In this document: piece by piece, positions 35,553 to 45,019 of the stretch | Layout: every line of letters begins with the position of its first letter | How positions within the stretch are numbered: the stretch's first letter is position 1 | Source: Teredinibacter sp. KSP-S5-2 | Lineage (GTDB): Bacteria > Pseudomonadota > Gammaproteobacteria > Pseudomonadales > Cellvibrionaceae | Direction of reading: 5' to 3' | Length of the DNA: 64,000 bases | NCBI RefSeq assembly: GCF_032773895.1 | Contig: NZ_CP120416.1 | Location: 248,001-312,000, forward strand | Position numbers and translations under genes: made by a program | Notes under the pieces: model-generated | The model's input: the letters and a program-made list of their open reading frames with translations, nothing else | Told to the model about the DNA's origin: nothing | Databases searched by the model: none

Positions 35553-36221
35553 CTAGGCTTTTTTTACGGCTTTTGGTTTTTTTCTCTGAGGGTAGCAGGT
35601 TCTGCAAATGGGGCAGACAGTGCCGTCGCAGCCTCGCGCGGAACAGTACTCCCGTCCGTAGTAGATGATCTGTAAGTGCAGGTCGTTCCAGGACTCCTTG
35701 GGGAATAGCCTTTTAAGGTCTTTCTCCGTTTGGCTCACATTTTTGCCTGAGGTCAGCCCCCAGCGTTGTGCCAGTCGATGGATATGGGTGTCTACAGGAA
35801 ATGAGGGCTCGCCAAATGCCTGTGCCATGACCACGCTGGCCGTTTTATGGCCGACGCCGGGCAGAGCCTCTAAGGCATTCATGTCTGCGGGAACTTCGCC
35901 GTTGTATTTGTCCACCAAGATGTTGGAAAGCGTGTAGATGGCTTTGGACTTTTGGGGGGACAAGCCACAGGGGTGTATGATTGCTTTTATATCCTCTACC
36001 GTCTGTTTGGCCATATCAAACGGGTTGTCCGCCAATTTCCACAGTCCCGGAGTGACTTGGTTGACACGCTCGTCTGTGCATTGTGCCGATAACAATACCG
36101 CCACCAATAACGTGTAGGAGTCTTTATGATCCAGAGGAATTGGTGGCTTAGGGTACAACCGCTTGAGTTCCTGGTGGATAAATGCCACACGCTCATGTTT
36201 AAGCAGGTTTTTTGCTGTCAT
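35553..36221 (-). CDS. nth: Endonuclease III (DNA glycosylase/AP lyase)
   Basis: 222 residues. It removes oxidised pyrimidines from DNA and cuts the abasic site. The helix-hairpin-helix is LEALPGVGHKTASVVMAQAFG with the catalytic Lys in GHKTA and Asp in FPVDTHIHRLAQRWG. The C-terminal cysteine cluster reads YCSARGCDGTVCPICRTCYP. Its spacing differs from the C-x6-C-x2-C-x5-C of E. coli Nth, although a 4Fe-4S cluster could still form. A basic tail (RKKPKAVKKA) follows. It starts 76 bp after yffB in gene coordinates and ends 7 bp from dapC, inside the lysine operon. Confidence 0.92.
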   Translation of the reverse strand: MTAKNLLKHERVAFIHQELKRLYPKPPIPLDHKDSYTLLVAVLLSAQCTDERVNQVTPGLWKLADNPFDMAKQTVEDIKAIIHPCGLSPQKSKAIYTLSNILVDKYNGEVPADMNALEALPGVGHKTASVVMAQAFGEPSFPVDTHIHRLAQRWGLTSGKNVSQTEKDLKRLFPKESWNDLHLQIIYYGREYCSARGCDGTVCPICRTCYPQRKKPKAVKKA

Positions 36222-36228
36222 GCTTGGC

Positions 36229-37428
36229 TTAGCCCAGGGTGCTCATAAATGTTTTAATGCGATTTGCGGCGTCGATGCATTCTTGTATAGAGGCAACTAA
36301 TGCCATGCGAACGCGATTTTGCCCAGGGTTGCCTTGTGCGGTGTCTCTGGCCAGATAGCTACCAGGAAGTACGGTCACGTTTTGTTGTGCAAAAAGCTGT
36401 TGAGCAAAATCGGTATCGGCAATGGGCGTTTCTGGCCAAAGGTAAAAACTCGCTTCCGGTTTTTCGACGCTCAGGTGACCATCTAGAATCGACAAGACAG
36501 CATCAAACTTCTGCCGGTACGCTTCTCTGTTTTTTATTACATGTTCTTCATCGTCCCACGCGGTGATGCTTGCCAGTTGGGTGTGCAAGGGCATAGCACA
36601 GCCGTGGTAGGTTCTATAGAGCAAAAACTTTTGCATAATTTCTGCGTCGCCAGCAACAAAACCGGAGCGCAATCCCGGCAGGTTTGAACGTTTTGATAAG
36701 CTATGAAATACCACACAGCGTTCAAAGGATGTATTGCCGAGTTCCTGGCAGGCTTGCAACAACCCTGGTGGCGGGGTTTGTTCGTCGAAATACAGTTCGG
36801 AATAGCATTCATCGCTGGCGATGATAAAGTCATATTTTTCCGAAAGGTTGATGAGCTGTTTAAGTTGCTCCATCGGAATCACTGCACCGGTGGGGTTGCC
36901 AGGGGTGCAGATAAATATCATCTGAGTTTTTTGCCAGATCGCTTCGCTAATACTGTCCAGATCCGCCAGATAATTTGAGCTACCTGTGCAGTTGGCAAAA
37001 ACGGGCTCTGCTCCAGCAAGTAACGCTGCCCCTTCATAGATTTGATAAAACGGGTTGGGCATGACCACTTTTGCAGGTTGTGTTGCATCGACGACAGCCT
37101 GAGTGAACGCAAAAAGTGCTTCCCGAGAGCCGTTTACTGGCAGTATATGCTTTTCGGGGTCGAGCGATTGTGCGGATAAATTAAATCTTTTTTCTGCCCA
37201 GAGCGCGATTGCCTGCCTTAGTTCGGGTAAGCCTTTTGTTGCCGCGTAATTGGCGACTTTCCCTAAATGCAATTGCATTTCATCAAGCACAAATTGCGGT
37301 GGCTCATGCTTGGGTTCGCCGATTGATAATGCGATATGGTTCAGTTGTTCCGGTGGTGATACCTGCCCCTTAAGTTGGTTGAGTTTTTCAAAGGGGTAGG
37401 GTTGTAAGAGTGCAAGATTTGGGTTCAT
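36229..37428 (-). CDS. dapC: Succinyldiaminopimelate aminotransferase DapC
   Basis: 399 residues from the ATG at 37428 (MNPNLALLQPYPFEKLNQL); an in-frame start upstream at 37503 would overlap glnD and add an unrelated leader. Class I/II PLP aminotransferase: IALSIGEPKHEPP, LPVNGSREALFAF, CTPGNPTGAVIP, ASDECYSELYFDE and the PLP Lys in SLSKRSNLPGLRSG. It transfers the amino group from glutamate in the succinylase branch of lysine biosynthesis. Position 10 bp after glnD and upstream of dapD matches the Pseudomonas arrangement, which distinguishes it from other aminotransferases. Confidence 0.92.
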   Translation of the reverse strand: MNPNLALLQPYPFEKLNQLKGQVSPPEQLNHIALSIGEPKHEPPQFVLDEMQLHLGKVANYAATKGLPELRQAIALWAEKRFNLSAQSLDPEKHILPVNGSREALFAFTQAVVDATQPAKVVMPNPFYQIYEGAALLAGAEPVFANCTGSSNYLADLDSISEAIWQKTQMIFICTPGNPTGAVIPMEQLKQLINLSEKYDFIIASDECYSELYFDEQTPPPGLLQACQELGNTSFERCVVFHSLSKRSNLPGLRSGFVAGDAEIMQKFLLYRTYHGCAMPLHTQLASITAWDDEEHVIKNREAYRQKFDAVLSILDGHLSVEKPEASFYLWPETPIADTDFAQQLFAQQNVTVLPGSYLARDTAQGNPGQNRVRMALVASIQECIDAANRIKTFMSTLG

Positions 37429-37438
37429 ATTATTATGT

Positions 37439-40165
37439 TCAGGTGTGTAGCTCTTTTTTAACTTGTCTGTCGAGTCGAGCGCAAATTTTTTCCTGCAATG
37501 CAATACATAGGTCAGGGTCGCTAAGTGGTGTGCCTTCTGCGGTAGTGATGAAGAATATGTCTTCCGTTCTTTCTCCTAGGGTGGATATCTTAGCGTTTTG
37601 TACTTCAATATTAAACTCCATAAAAATACGGGCTATGCTGGCGAGTAATCCCGGACGGTCTGGAGTGATGACTTCCAGTACGGTGTAATTATTGCCTATG
37701 TCATTACTAATACGTGTACTGGTTGGTATAGAAAATTGCTTCAGCTCCCGTGGTGTTCTTCGGCGAATGGTATTGCTGTAATCACCTATGAGCATTAGCT
37801 CATCTTTTAACGATTTTGCAATTTTGCTATAGGTTGTTGGGTCGTTAGGGAGTGGTTCATAGTTTTCATCTAATACATAAAATGTATCGAGCGTGTATCC
37901 GTCGTTGGATGAATATATTTTTGCATCCTGGATGATTAACCCCTGATTCGCCAAATTGTTGGTGGCGGCCGAAAAAACGTGTTGTGAGTTTTTCCAGCGA
38001 ATAAATATTTGCGTTGCTCCTTTAAAGGCAAGGCTGGATGTTTGTTTAATAATAATCAGTGGGTCTGGGCTGTTGTGTGTGGCCATGGCTTCGGTGTGCC
38101 AAGCTATATCGATATGGTTTTCCCGAATAAAATACTCGTCGCTCATGACATCCCACAAACTGCGTGCTTCCTGTTCGTTGATGCCTTTGTCCTGAAGTTT
38201 GAGCAGAGCAAGCTGTTGGGTCTCTGATATGACTTCCTGTTTGTCGATGGTGTTTTCCAGTCCGCGCCTCAATGCGCGCTTGGTTTCCAGGTATAGCTGG
38301 CGCATTAAGCTTGCGCGCCAGGTGTTCCATATTTCCGGGTTGGTGCCACACATATCGGCCACGGTTAATGCATATAAATAATCCAAATGCATCTGGTCGC
38401 CCATTTGCAATGCAAAATTATGAATGACTTCCGGGTCGGTAATGTCTTGCTTTTGAGATACGTATGACATTAAGAGGTGCTTTTCCACCAGCCAGGAAAT
38501 CAAACGGGTCTCTCTGTTGGATAGACCGTGTTGTTCGCAAAATAGAATAACTTCTTGTGCACCGATAACCGAGTGGTCTCCGCCTCTGCCTTTGCCAATA
38601 TCGTGAAATAAACCCGCGATATACAATAGTTCCGGTTTTGGCAGGCGTTTCATAATATGCGCAGCAACAGGAAAAAGTTTTTCTTCTTCTGGATAAGTAA
38701 ATCTACGCATATTACGTATCACTAAAATAGTATGGGCGTCTACTGTATAGCGATGAAATAAATCGTGCTGCATTTGCCCGACAATTTTTCCGAACTCGGG
38801 TAGGTATCGACTGAGTATTCCGTAACGTTTCATTCTGGTTAGCTGACTCACCAGCCCGTAACCCAGAGAAAATAATTCCATAAATAGCCGGTTGTTTTCC
38901 GGGTCTTTTCTGAAGTTCTCGTCAATTAACCAGCGGCGTTCCCGGATTAAACGTATGGTTGAGCCACGCACACCAAAAATAGATGGGTTGCGACCCATGA
39001 TTAAAAATATTTCCAGTAATGCGCTTGGGGTTTCATCGAATACGGTATTTCGGGTTACTTCGATATAGTTATCCCGGAGTTGGAAACGGTTGTTGATTTT
39101 ACGATATTTTTCTCGTTTGTGCCTTTCGTGAATGGATTCATCGAGGTATTGCAGTAATACATCATTTAATTCTGCAAGTGCCGAGACTGTGCGGTAGTAA
39201 TCGTGCATGAACTGCTCAACCGCGAGGCCTTTTTCATTGTCTTCATAGCCAAATATTTTTGCCAGTTCTCGTTGATATTCAAACAGTAGACGTTCTTCTG
39301 CTCGGTTGGTAATAATGTGAAGCCCGAAGCGAACTTTCCATAAATATTCTTCGCTATTGCGCAAAATCGCGAATTCGTGATCAGTAAAAAAATCTTTACC
39401 AACAAGTTGCTTAAGCGTTTGAACTGCATAGTAACGTTTTGCAACCCAAGTAATCATTTGTAGGTCGCGCAACCCACCCGGTGCATTTTTTATATTGGGT
39501 TCAAGGTTGTATTCGGTATCGTTATTTTTTCTATGACGTTCTTTTTGTTCGGCCCATTTTGCTTGGTAAAACTCGGAAATTGGCCACATGTGGTAGGGGT
39601 CAGTCCGAATTTGAAGTTCGTCACGGAGTTTGTCGTTGCCTGCAAGTCGTCGACATTCGAGTACATTGGTGGCAACGGTAATGTCTTCTTTGGCGATAGC
39701 CAGGCATTCACTCATGGTGCGAACGGAGCTGCCAACTTCAAGGCCGATATCCCACAGAAATGCAACGAATTTTTCCAGGTTCTCGTTGTATTTTTCGCCT
39801 GCTGTATCGTCGAGCAAAATAAGAATGTCGAGGTCGGATTTTGGGTGTAACTCACCACGGCCATAGCCGCCAACGGCAATTAGTGCAATATCGTCCTTCC
39901 AATTAAATTGGTGCCAGGCGTAATGCAGGATCAAGTCCGTAAATAGTGCACGCTCTGCTACCAGTTGGCGAACACTGTTGCCTTCAAAAAAACGATCCCG
40001 TAAATGCAGGTCAACTCCAGAAATGGCATTTTTGAATACGCCCACAACTGGTTTTTGGCAAAGGTCTTCGCGAAATTGCGATTGATTAAAAAACAGAGGT
40101 TGTGGTGCGTAGTCCGGAAGTTGTTTGGCGATTTCGTCCTTCGGCAGTGATGCGTATAGGGACAT
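37439..40165 (-). CDS. glnD: Bifunctional PII uridylyltransferase/uridylyl-removing enzyme GlnD
   Basis: 908 residues, the usual length. It adds or removes UMP on PII according to glutamine level. The nucleotidyltransferase domain has VGGYGRGELHPKSDLDILIL (about 90-130). The HD domain has AGLFHDIGKGRGGDHS. Two C-terminal ACT domains follow (FIRWKNSQHVFSAATNNLANQG; LEVITPDRPGLLASIARIFMEF). It sits 2 bp after map and 10 bp before dapC on the minus strand. Confidence 0.97.
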   Translation of the reverse strand: MSLYASLPKDEIAKQLPDYAPQPLFFNQSQFREDLCQKPVVGVFKNAISGVDLHLRDRFFEGNSVRQLVAERALFTDLILHYAWHQFNWKDDIALIAVGGYGRGELHPKSDLDILILLDDTAGEKYNENLEKFVAFLWDIGLEVGSSVRTMSECLAIAKEDITVATNVLECRRLAGNDKLRDELQIRTDPYHMWPISEFYQAKWAEQKERHRKNNDTEYNLEPNIKNAPGGLRDLQMITWVAKRYYAVQTLKQLVGKDFFTDHEFAILRNSEEYLWKVRFGLHIITNRAEERLLFEYQRELAKIFGYEDNEKGLAVEQFMHDYYRTVSALAELNDVLLQYLDESIHERHKREKYRKINNRFQLRDNYIEVTRNTVFDETPSALLEIFLIMGRNPSIFGVRGSTIRLIRERRWLIDENFRKDPENNRLFMELFSLGYGLVSQLTRMKRYGILSRYLPEFGKIVGQMQHDLFHRYTVDAHTILVIRNMRRFTYPEEEKLFPVAAHIMKRLPKPELLYIAGLFHDIGKGRGGDHSVIGAQEVILFCEQHGLSNRETRLISWLVEKHLLMSYVSQKQDITDPEVIHNFALQMGDQMHLDYLYALTVADMCGTNPEIWNTWRASLMRQLYLETKRALRRGLENTIDKQEVISETQQLALLKLQDKGINEQEARSLWDVMSDEYFIRENHIDIAWHTEAMATHNSPDPLIIIKQTSSLAFKGATQIFIRWKNSQHVFSAATNNLANQGLIIQDAKIYSSNDGYTLDTFYVLDENYEPLPNDPTTYSKIAKSLKDELMLIGDYSNTIRRRTPRELKQFSIPTSTRISNDIGNNYTVLEVITPDRPGLLASIARIFMEFNIEVQNAKISTLGERTEDIFFITTAEGTPLSDPDLCIALQEKICARLDRQVKKELHT

Positions 40166-40167
40166 AA

Positions 40168-40938
40168 TTAAAAAGATTCCTCGCTACGAGCCGTCAATAC
40201 TTCAACACCATTGGCGGTTACTGCGAGCGTGTGCTCCCATTGAGCGGAGAGGCGTCCGTCTCGTGTCTCTACTGTCCAGCCATCGTTTTTAAGTTTTGTC
40301 TGATATTTGCCGGCATTGATCATGGGTTCAATAGTGAAGGTCATGCCTTCCTTTAATTCCATGCCGGTATTTTTACTGCCATAGTGTAAAACCTGCGGCT
40401 CTTCGTGGAATACTTTTCCGATACCGTGACCACAATAGTCTCTTACAACAGCGTAATGGTTGGCTTCTGCGTGCTGTTGGATAACGTAGCCAATATCGCC
40501 AAGTTTGGCTCCGGGTTTAACGACTTCAATACCTTTATACAGACACTCTTGGGTGATTTTTGATAGTCGGTGGGCATGTGGTGCGACCTGACCAACATAA
40601 AACATTTTGCTTGTATCCCCGTGATAGCCGTCAAAAATAACAGTGACATCAATATTTAATATATCGCCGCTTTTTAATATTTTTTTTGCAGAGGGAATTC
40701 CGTGGCATACGACCTGATTAATTGAAGTGCAAATGGATTTGGGAAAGCCCTTGTAGTTTAATGGCGCCGGAATAGCCTTAAGGTCTTTGGTGATAAAGTC
40801 ATGGCATATGCGATCCAGTTCCGCCGTGCTTACTCCGGCAACAACATATTCTTCGATCATCTCCAAGGTCTGCGCTGCCATTTTACCAACGACTCGCATT
40901 TTTTCGATTTCTTCAGGCGTTTTTATCGTAACAGACAA
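40168..40938 (-). CDS. map: Methionine aminopeptidase, type I
   Basis: About 256 residues from a TTG at 40938 (M-SVTIKTPEEIEKMRVVGKMAA). This matches the family N-terminus and has AGAGAGA upstream, whereas the ATG at 40962 has no ribosome site and adds eight residues not seen in relatives. Metal ligands occur in IDVTVIFDGYHGDTSKMF (two Asp), RDYCGHGIGKVFHEEPQ (His), TIEPMINAG (Glu) and SAQWEHTLAV (Glu). It removes the initiator Met during translation. In E. coli map is divergent from rpsB; here the same arrangement is kept with one small gene between. Confidence 0.95.
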   Translation of the reverse strand: MSVTIKTPEEIEKMRVVGKMAAQTLEMIEEYVVAGVSTAELDRICHDFITKDLKAIPAPLNYKGFPKSICTSINQVVCHGIPSAKKILKSGDILNIDVTVIFDGYHGDTSKMFYVGQVAPHAHRLSKITQECLYKGIEVVKPGAKLGDIGYVIQQHAEANHYAVVRDYCGHGIGKVFHEEPQVLHYGSKNTGMELKEGMTFTIEPMINAGKYQTKLKNDGWTVETRDGRLSAQWEHTLAVTANGVEVLTARSEESF

Positions 40939-41163
40939 GGTGCTTCTCTCTAGTGTATTCATTATGGGGAGCGCGCATTTTAACCTAAAATTTGGGGCGA
41001 CGTGCTTTTTTTGAAATCAATCTCACAATGATAGAAATTTTAGTATACGTGCGTGTATGAGTATTATTTTTGAGAACTCGTAACTTTTTTGTAAGCATAC
41101 TGGCCATAGAATAACCTCACAAAAATAAATATATTCATCTTCATTCTCCTTGAGGCTTACTAA

Positions 41164-41448
41164 ATGCTAACTACTCGTGCAGTTGTAGTTTTACTTTCTG
41201 TGTTTTGTTTTTCTGTTAATGCGAGCGGATCAGAATCGAATCGTGCTGAAGTGTTGGAAGCTAAGGCAACGATTAAGAAGTACCAGGAGTTAAGAAAGCT
41301 GTGTGCAATTTCAAAAGGGATGGCGAGAAAGGAGTGCTTTAGCGCTCTACGGGATGCGAATCAGGACTATAAAGCGGCCAAAAGTGTCGTTGCCGAATTA
41401 AAGGCTGATGATGGGGCCAATCTCCGTTTGGTTAGCTCGGTTGAGTAG
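41164..41448 (+). CDS. Small exported protein of unknown function
   Basis: 94 residues with a signal peptide (VVVLLSVFCFSVNASG). The mature part is a helical, charged chain (NRAEVLEAKATIKKYQELRKLCAISKGMARKECF, then RDANQDYKAAKSVVAELKA) with two cysteines 15 residues apart that could form a disulfide or bind a ligand. No family is recognised. It lies in the map-rpsB gap, upstream of a terminator, and has a weak purine-rich site (TTGAGG) before its ATG. Confidence 0.6.
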   Translation: MLTTRAVVVLLSVFCFSVNASGSESNRAEVLEAKATIKKYQELRKLCAISKGMARKECFSALRDANQDYKAAKSVVAELKADDGANLRLVSSVE

Positions 41449-41483
41449 CCGGGGCGGTTACTTGTTCTAGCCGTGCAGACTGT

Positions 41484-41516
41484 GGGCGGTGTTCTTCCGC
41501 CCCATTCTTTGTTTTT
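41484..41516 (+). terminator. Probable terminator of the small exported-protein gene
   Basis: GGGCGG (41484-41489) pairs with CCGCCC (41497-41502) over a 7-nt loop and is followed by a T-rich stretch ending in TTTTT. It separates the small gene from rpsB. Confidence 0.65.
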
Positions 41517-41639
41517 ACTCCGGCTTCCCCTCTTTAGCTAGAGGTTTGGTGGCTCGTTCTTCGTCAGATCTTTGGATGCTTTTTGCTCTTTTTCTTTAAG
41601 TTTGCGCTCGGATATGGTATAAAGCGCGCCCGGCTCGGA

Positions 41640-41779
41640 GGCCACCCTCCTGTCGGATCAAATAAATCAATATAGTCACACATATACCGTCACACAATCC
41701 TGGGTGCCTTGGCGTCATAGCTTGGTTGGTTTGTGGGGTATATGGAGGCCTAACCCACTAAAAATAGTAGGAAAGAAAT
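41640..41779 (+). ncRNA. Candidate rpsB leader (S2 autoregulatory/t44-type)
   Basis: The stretch upstream of rpsB has a conserved-looking hairpin GTGGG (41733-41737) / CCCAC (41754-41758) with GGAGG exposed in the loop, 22 bp before the start codon. The gammaproteobacterial rpsB 5' leader (t44/S2 leader) lies in this position and mediates feedback by S2. The assignment is from position and hairpin, not from an alignment; boundaries are approximate. Confidence 0.5.
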
Positions 41780-42529
41780 ATGCCAAGTGTAAGCATGAAA
41801 GAAATGCTACAAGCGGGTGTTCACTTTGGACACCAAACCCGTTACTGGAACCCAAAGATGTCTCAATACATCTTCGGTGCGCGTAACAAGATTCATATCA
41901 TCAACCTGGAGCACACTGTTCCGGCGTTCAACGAAGCTCTGGCTGTTGTTAAGCAGTTGGCTTCACAGAAGAAAAAGATTCTATTCGTTGGCACCAAGCG
42001 TGCTGCTCAGAAGTCTGTTAAAGAGCAAGCTACCCGCGCTGGTATGCCATATGTTAGTCACCGCTGGTTGGGTGGTATGTTGACTAACTACAAAACTATC
42101 CGTGCTTCTATCCGTCGTTTCCGTGAATTGGAGACTCAAAGCCAGGATGGAACTTTTGAAAAGCTTACTAAGAAAGAAGCGTTAATGCGTACCCGTATGA
42201 TGGATAAGCTTGAGCTGTCTATCGGTGGTATTAAGGATATGGGCGGCTTGCCTGACGCGCTATTTGTTATCGATGTTGATCATGAGCGTATTGCAGTTCA
42301 GGAAGCGAACAAGCTTGGCATTCCTGTAATTGGCGTGGTTGATACAAACAGTGACCCTGCCGGTGTTGATTACATCGTTCCAGGTAACGACGATGCGATT
42401 CGCGCAATCAAACTATACACAACAGCTATGGCTGATGCTTGTATGTTTGGAGCGAAGGACGCAAGTGGTGTGCCTAATAAAGACGAATTTGTAGAGGTTG
42501 ATGACGAGCCAGCAGCGTCCGGCGAGTAA
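41780..42529 (+). CDS. rpsB: 30S ribosomal protein S2
   Basis: 249 residues, standard length. Starts [30 protein letters not shown], with [37 protein letters not shown] and the C-terminal [13 protein letters not shown]. Ribosome site AGGAAAG precedes the ATG. It heads the rpsB-tsf pair, followed by a terminator. Confidence 0.99.
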   Translation: MPSVSMKEMLQAGVHFGHQTRYWNPKMSQYIFGARNKIHIINLEHTVPAFNEALAVVKQLASQKKKILFVGTKRAAQKSVKEQATRAGMPYVSHRWLGGMLTNYKTIRASIRRFRELETQSQDGTFEKLTKKEALMRTRMMDKLELSIGGIKDMGGLPDALFVIDVDHERIAVQEANKLGIPVIGVVDTNSDPAGVDYIVPGNDDAIRAIKLYTTAMADACMFGAKDASGVPNKDEFVEVDDEPAASGE

Positions 42530-42607
42530 ATCATCTTGCAACCTCCAGGCTGTATGTTGATGCAGTCGAGAAGGTCGGTCTGTTTAAGTGGGCTGGCCAG
42601 GCAAACA

Positions 42608-42635
42608 AAAAAGGGGGGATAAGCCCCTTTTTTTG
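42608..42635 (+). terminator. Rho-independent terminator/attenuator between rpsB and tsf
   Basis: AAAAAGGGG (42608-42616) pairs with CCCCTTTTT (42624-42632) with a 7-nt loop and a T-run. An attenuator here would set the S2:EF-Ts ratio, as in E. coli where a partial terminator lies between the two genes. Confidence 0.85.
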
Positions 42636-42672
42636 TTGAGATTTTTAGATAAATTAGATTGAGGATCACACA

Positions 42673-43542
42673 ATGGCAGTTTCTGCTTCTTTAGTGAAAG
42701 AACTTCGTGAACGCACCGGTTTGGGTATGATGGAGTGTAAAAAAGCGCTTCAAGAAACCGATGGTGATATTGATGTAGCGATTGAAAATCTTCGTAAAGC
42801 TTCTGGCTTGAAAGCGGCTAAAAAAGCTGACCGCACTGCTGCGGAAGGTATTGTAGCGGCTAAAGTTGCAGAAGATGGCAGCTATGGCGTGCTTGTTGAA
42901 GTTAACAGTGAAACGGACTTTGTTGCCCGTGACGACGGTTTCCTGGCCTTTGCTAACTCTGTTTTGGATAAGGCGTTCAATGAAAAAGCTGGTTCTATTG
43001 AGGCTTTGGTTGATGAAGAGCTTGAAAACACTCGTCAGGCGCTAGTACAGAAAATCGGTGAAAATATTGGTATTCGTCGAGTAGCTTTGGTGCAGCCAGA
43101 GTCTGGAATAGTCGGTGCTTACGTTCATTCAAATAACCGAATCGCTGTTGTTGTTGAGTTGAGTGCGGGTGAGTCTGAGCTTGCGAAAGATGTCGCGATG
43201 CATGTTGCTGCTGTTAACCCTCGTGTTGTCCGTTCAGAAGATATGCCGGAAGAAGTGGTTCAGTCTGAAAAAGAAATCATCAAGGCTCAGCCTGATATGG
43301 CCGGCAAGCCAGACGAAATCGTCGAGAAAATGATGACTGGTCGCATCAATAAGTTCTTGAAAGAAAACAGTTTGATTGATCAACCATTTGTTAAAAACCC
43401 AGAAGTCACTGTCGGCCAGTTGGCTAAAGATGGTGGTGCGGAAGTTGTTGCTTTCGTTCGCTTTGAAGTGGGTGAAGGTATCGAGAAGAAAGAAGAAGAC
43501 TTCGCTGCTGAAGTTGCTGCACAGGTTGCTGCAGCCAAATAA
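42673..43542 (+). CDS. tsf: Elongation factor Ts
   Basis: 289 residues, the common length. It exchanges nucleotide on EF-Tu. Motifs: [19 protein letters not shown] and [16 protein letters not shown] (the TDFV contact with EF-Tu), [18 protein letters not shown]. It is followed by a strong terminator, so pyrH begins a new transcript. Confidence 0.99.
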   Translation: MAVSASLVKELRERTGLGMMECKKALQETDGDIDVAIENLRKASGLKAAKKADRTAAEGIVAAKVAEDGSYGVLVEVNSETDFVARDDGFLAFANSVLDKAFNEKAGSIEALVDEELENTRQALVQKIGENIGIRRVALVQPESGIVGAYVHSNNRIAVVVELSAGESELAKDVAMHVAAVNPRVVRSEDMPEEVVQSEKEIIKAQPDMAGKPDEIVEKMMTGRINKFLKENSLIDQPFVKNPEVTVGQLAKDGGAEVVAFVRFEVGEGIEKKEEDFAAEVAAQVAAAK

Positions 43543-43582
43543 GAGCCGAATCAAAGAAGTCGCACTTTTCTTTGGTCATATC

Positions 43583-43611
43583 AAAGGGCGGGATACATAT
43601 CCCGCCTTTTT
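43583..43611 (+). terminator. Rho-independent terminator after tsf
   Basis: A stem with one G-T wobble forms between 43583-43594 (ending GGCGGGAT) and ATCCCGCC with T-run (43599-43611), 4-nt loop. It lies 40 bp after the tsf stop. Confidence 0.9.
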
Positions 43612-43660
43612 GCTGATACACTTCCGGCGATTTTTTTGACCAACTCGAATGGAGAGTCCT

Positions 43661-44392
43661 ATGTCCAACACCTCAGATGTCAAATATAAGCGAGTTCTTC
43701 TCAAATTGAGCGGCGAACAGCTCATGGGTAACCTGAATTTCGGGATTGATCCAGAGTTTTTGGCTAAAATGGCCGATTTGGTCGGTGGCTTAGTAGATGC
43801 AGGTGTGCAAGTAGGGCTGGTTATCGGCGGTGGAAACATATATCGCGGCGCAGCATTAAGCAAAGCCGGTATGGATCGCGTAACTGGCGACCACATGGGT
43901 ATGTTGGCAACTGTGATGAACGCCCTGGCAATGCGCGATGCATTGGAGAAAATTGGCAAGCCTTGTACTGCAATGTCCGCTTTTGCTATGAATGGTGTTA
44001 CTGAACACTATGATCGTCGTAAAGCCATGCGTCTTTTGGATGCCGGTGAAGTGGTGATTTTTACGGCCGGTACTGGTAATCCGTTCTTTACAACGGACTC
44101 TGCTGCTTGTCTGCGTGGTATTGAGATCGGCGCTGATCTAGTGTTGAAAGGAACTAAAGTTGACGGTGTGTATACTGCTGACCCAATGAAAGATCCGACT
44201 GCGACGAAATACGACAGTCTGTCTTACGATGAAGTCCTTGCTCAAAAATTGGGTGTTATGGACTTAACTGCAATTTGTTTGTGCCAAGACCACGATATGC
44301 CTGTTTATGTTTATAAGAGTGATAAAAAAGGTGCTCTAATGAATATTATTCGTGGTGAAAACGAAGGTACTTTGATTCACGCTGGGAAATAA
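43661..44392 (+). CDS. pyrH: Uridylate (UMP) kinase
   Basis: 243 residues of the amino-acid-kinase fold; makes UDP from UMP and is allosterically controlled by GTP/UTP. Start chosen at 43661 because GGAGAG lies just upstream; a preceding in-frame ATG at 43649 is part of that site. Motifs: [73 protein letters not shown]. Confidence 0.98.
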   Translation: MSNTSDVKYKRVLLKLSGEQLMGNLNFGIDPEFLAKMADLVGGLVDAGVQVGLVIGGGNIYRGAALSKAGMDRVTGDHMGMLATVMNALAMRDALEKIGKPCTAMSAFAMNGVTEHYDRRKAMRLLDAGEVVIFTAGTGNPFFTTDSAACLRGIEIGADLVLKGTKVDGVYTADPMKDPTATKYDSLSYDEVLAQKLGVMDLTAICLCQDHDMPVYVYKSDKKGALMNIIRGENEGTLIHAGK

Positions 44393-44428
44393 GTTTTCCC
44401 GGCTGAATAGATCAACGCGGAGAAAAAG

Positions 44429-44986
44429 ATGCTTAACGAGATAAAAAAAGACGCCGAAGGGCGAATGAAAAAAAGTGTGGATGTTCTTGGTCAGAATTTT
44501 AACAAAATACGGACCGGCCGCGCCCACCCGAGCATTCTTGAGGGTGTATCTGTCTCGTATTATGGTAATGACACTCCGCTATCTCAGGTCGCCAATATCT
44601 CGGTGTTGGATGCTCGAACCTTGTCCATTAGTCCTTGGGAAAAGCAGCTGACACCAGAGATTGAAAAGGCGATCCATAAATCCGATTTAGGTTTGAATCC
44701 TGTGACAACCGGAGACCTTATCCGGGTGCCAATGCCTCCTCTAACCGAGGAAACACGTAAGAACTATATTAAACAGGCTCGCAATGAGGCTGAAAATGGT
44801 CGCGTGTCCATCCGAAATATTCGTCGAGATGCCATTGCATCCGCGAAAGATCTACTGAAAGAAAAGGAAATCACTGAAGACGATGAGCGTCGTTTTCAGG
44901 ATGAAATCCAAAAACTCACGGATAAGTACATCGGAGAAGCTGAAAAGGCTCTGGCTGCGAAAGAAGCAGACCTAATGGAAATTTAA
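44429..44986 (+). CDS. frr: Ribosome recycling factor
   Basis: 185 residues, exact family length. Motifs: [64 protein letters not shown] and [24 protein letters not shown]. Works with EF-G to split post-termination ribosomes. Located 36 bp after pyrH, the normal order. Confidence 0.99.
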   Translation: MLNEIKKDAEGRMKKSVDVLGQNFNKIRTGRAHPSILEGVSVSYYGNDTPLSQVANISVLDARTLSISPWEKQLTPEIEKAIHKSDLGLNPVTTGDLIRVPMPPLTEETRKNYIKQARNEAENGRVSIRNIRRDAIASAKDLLKEKEITEDDERRFQDEIQKLTDKYIGEAEKALAAKEADLMEI

Positions 44987-45019
44987 GGTCTTCTTTGTAC
45001 CAGACTGGAGAAACATCAG

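Larger units (their letters stand above)
41449..41779. other. 331-bp region: terminator, rpsB promoter and leader
   Basis: It holds the terminator of the small exported protein (41484-41515), a possible rpsB promoter with GGTATAAAG near 41617-41626 (TTTAAG about 17 bp before it, weak), and a transcribed leader of roughly 140 nt with a hairpin at 41733-41758. No gene is seen. Confidence 0.55.

Noticed and set aside
37429-37503. Longer N-terminus for DapC
   Set aside because: It overlaps the end of glnD and does not match the aminotransferase N-terminus.
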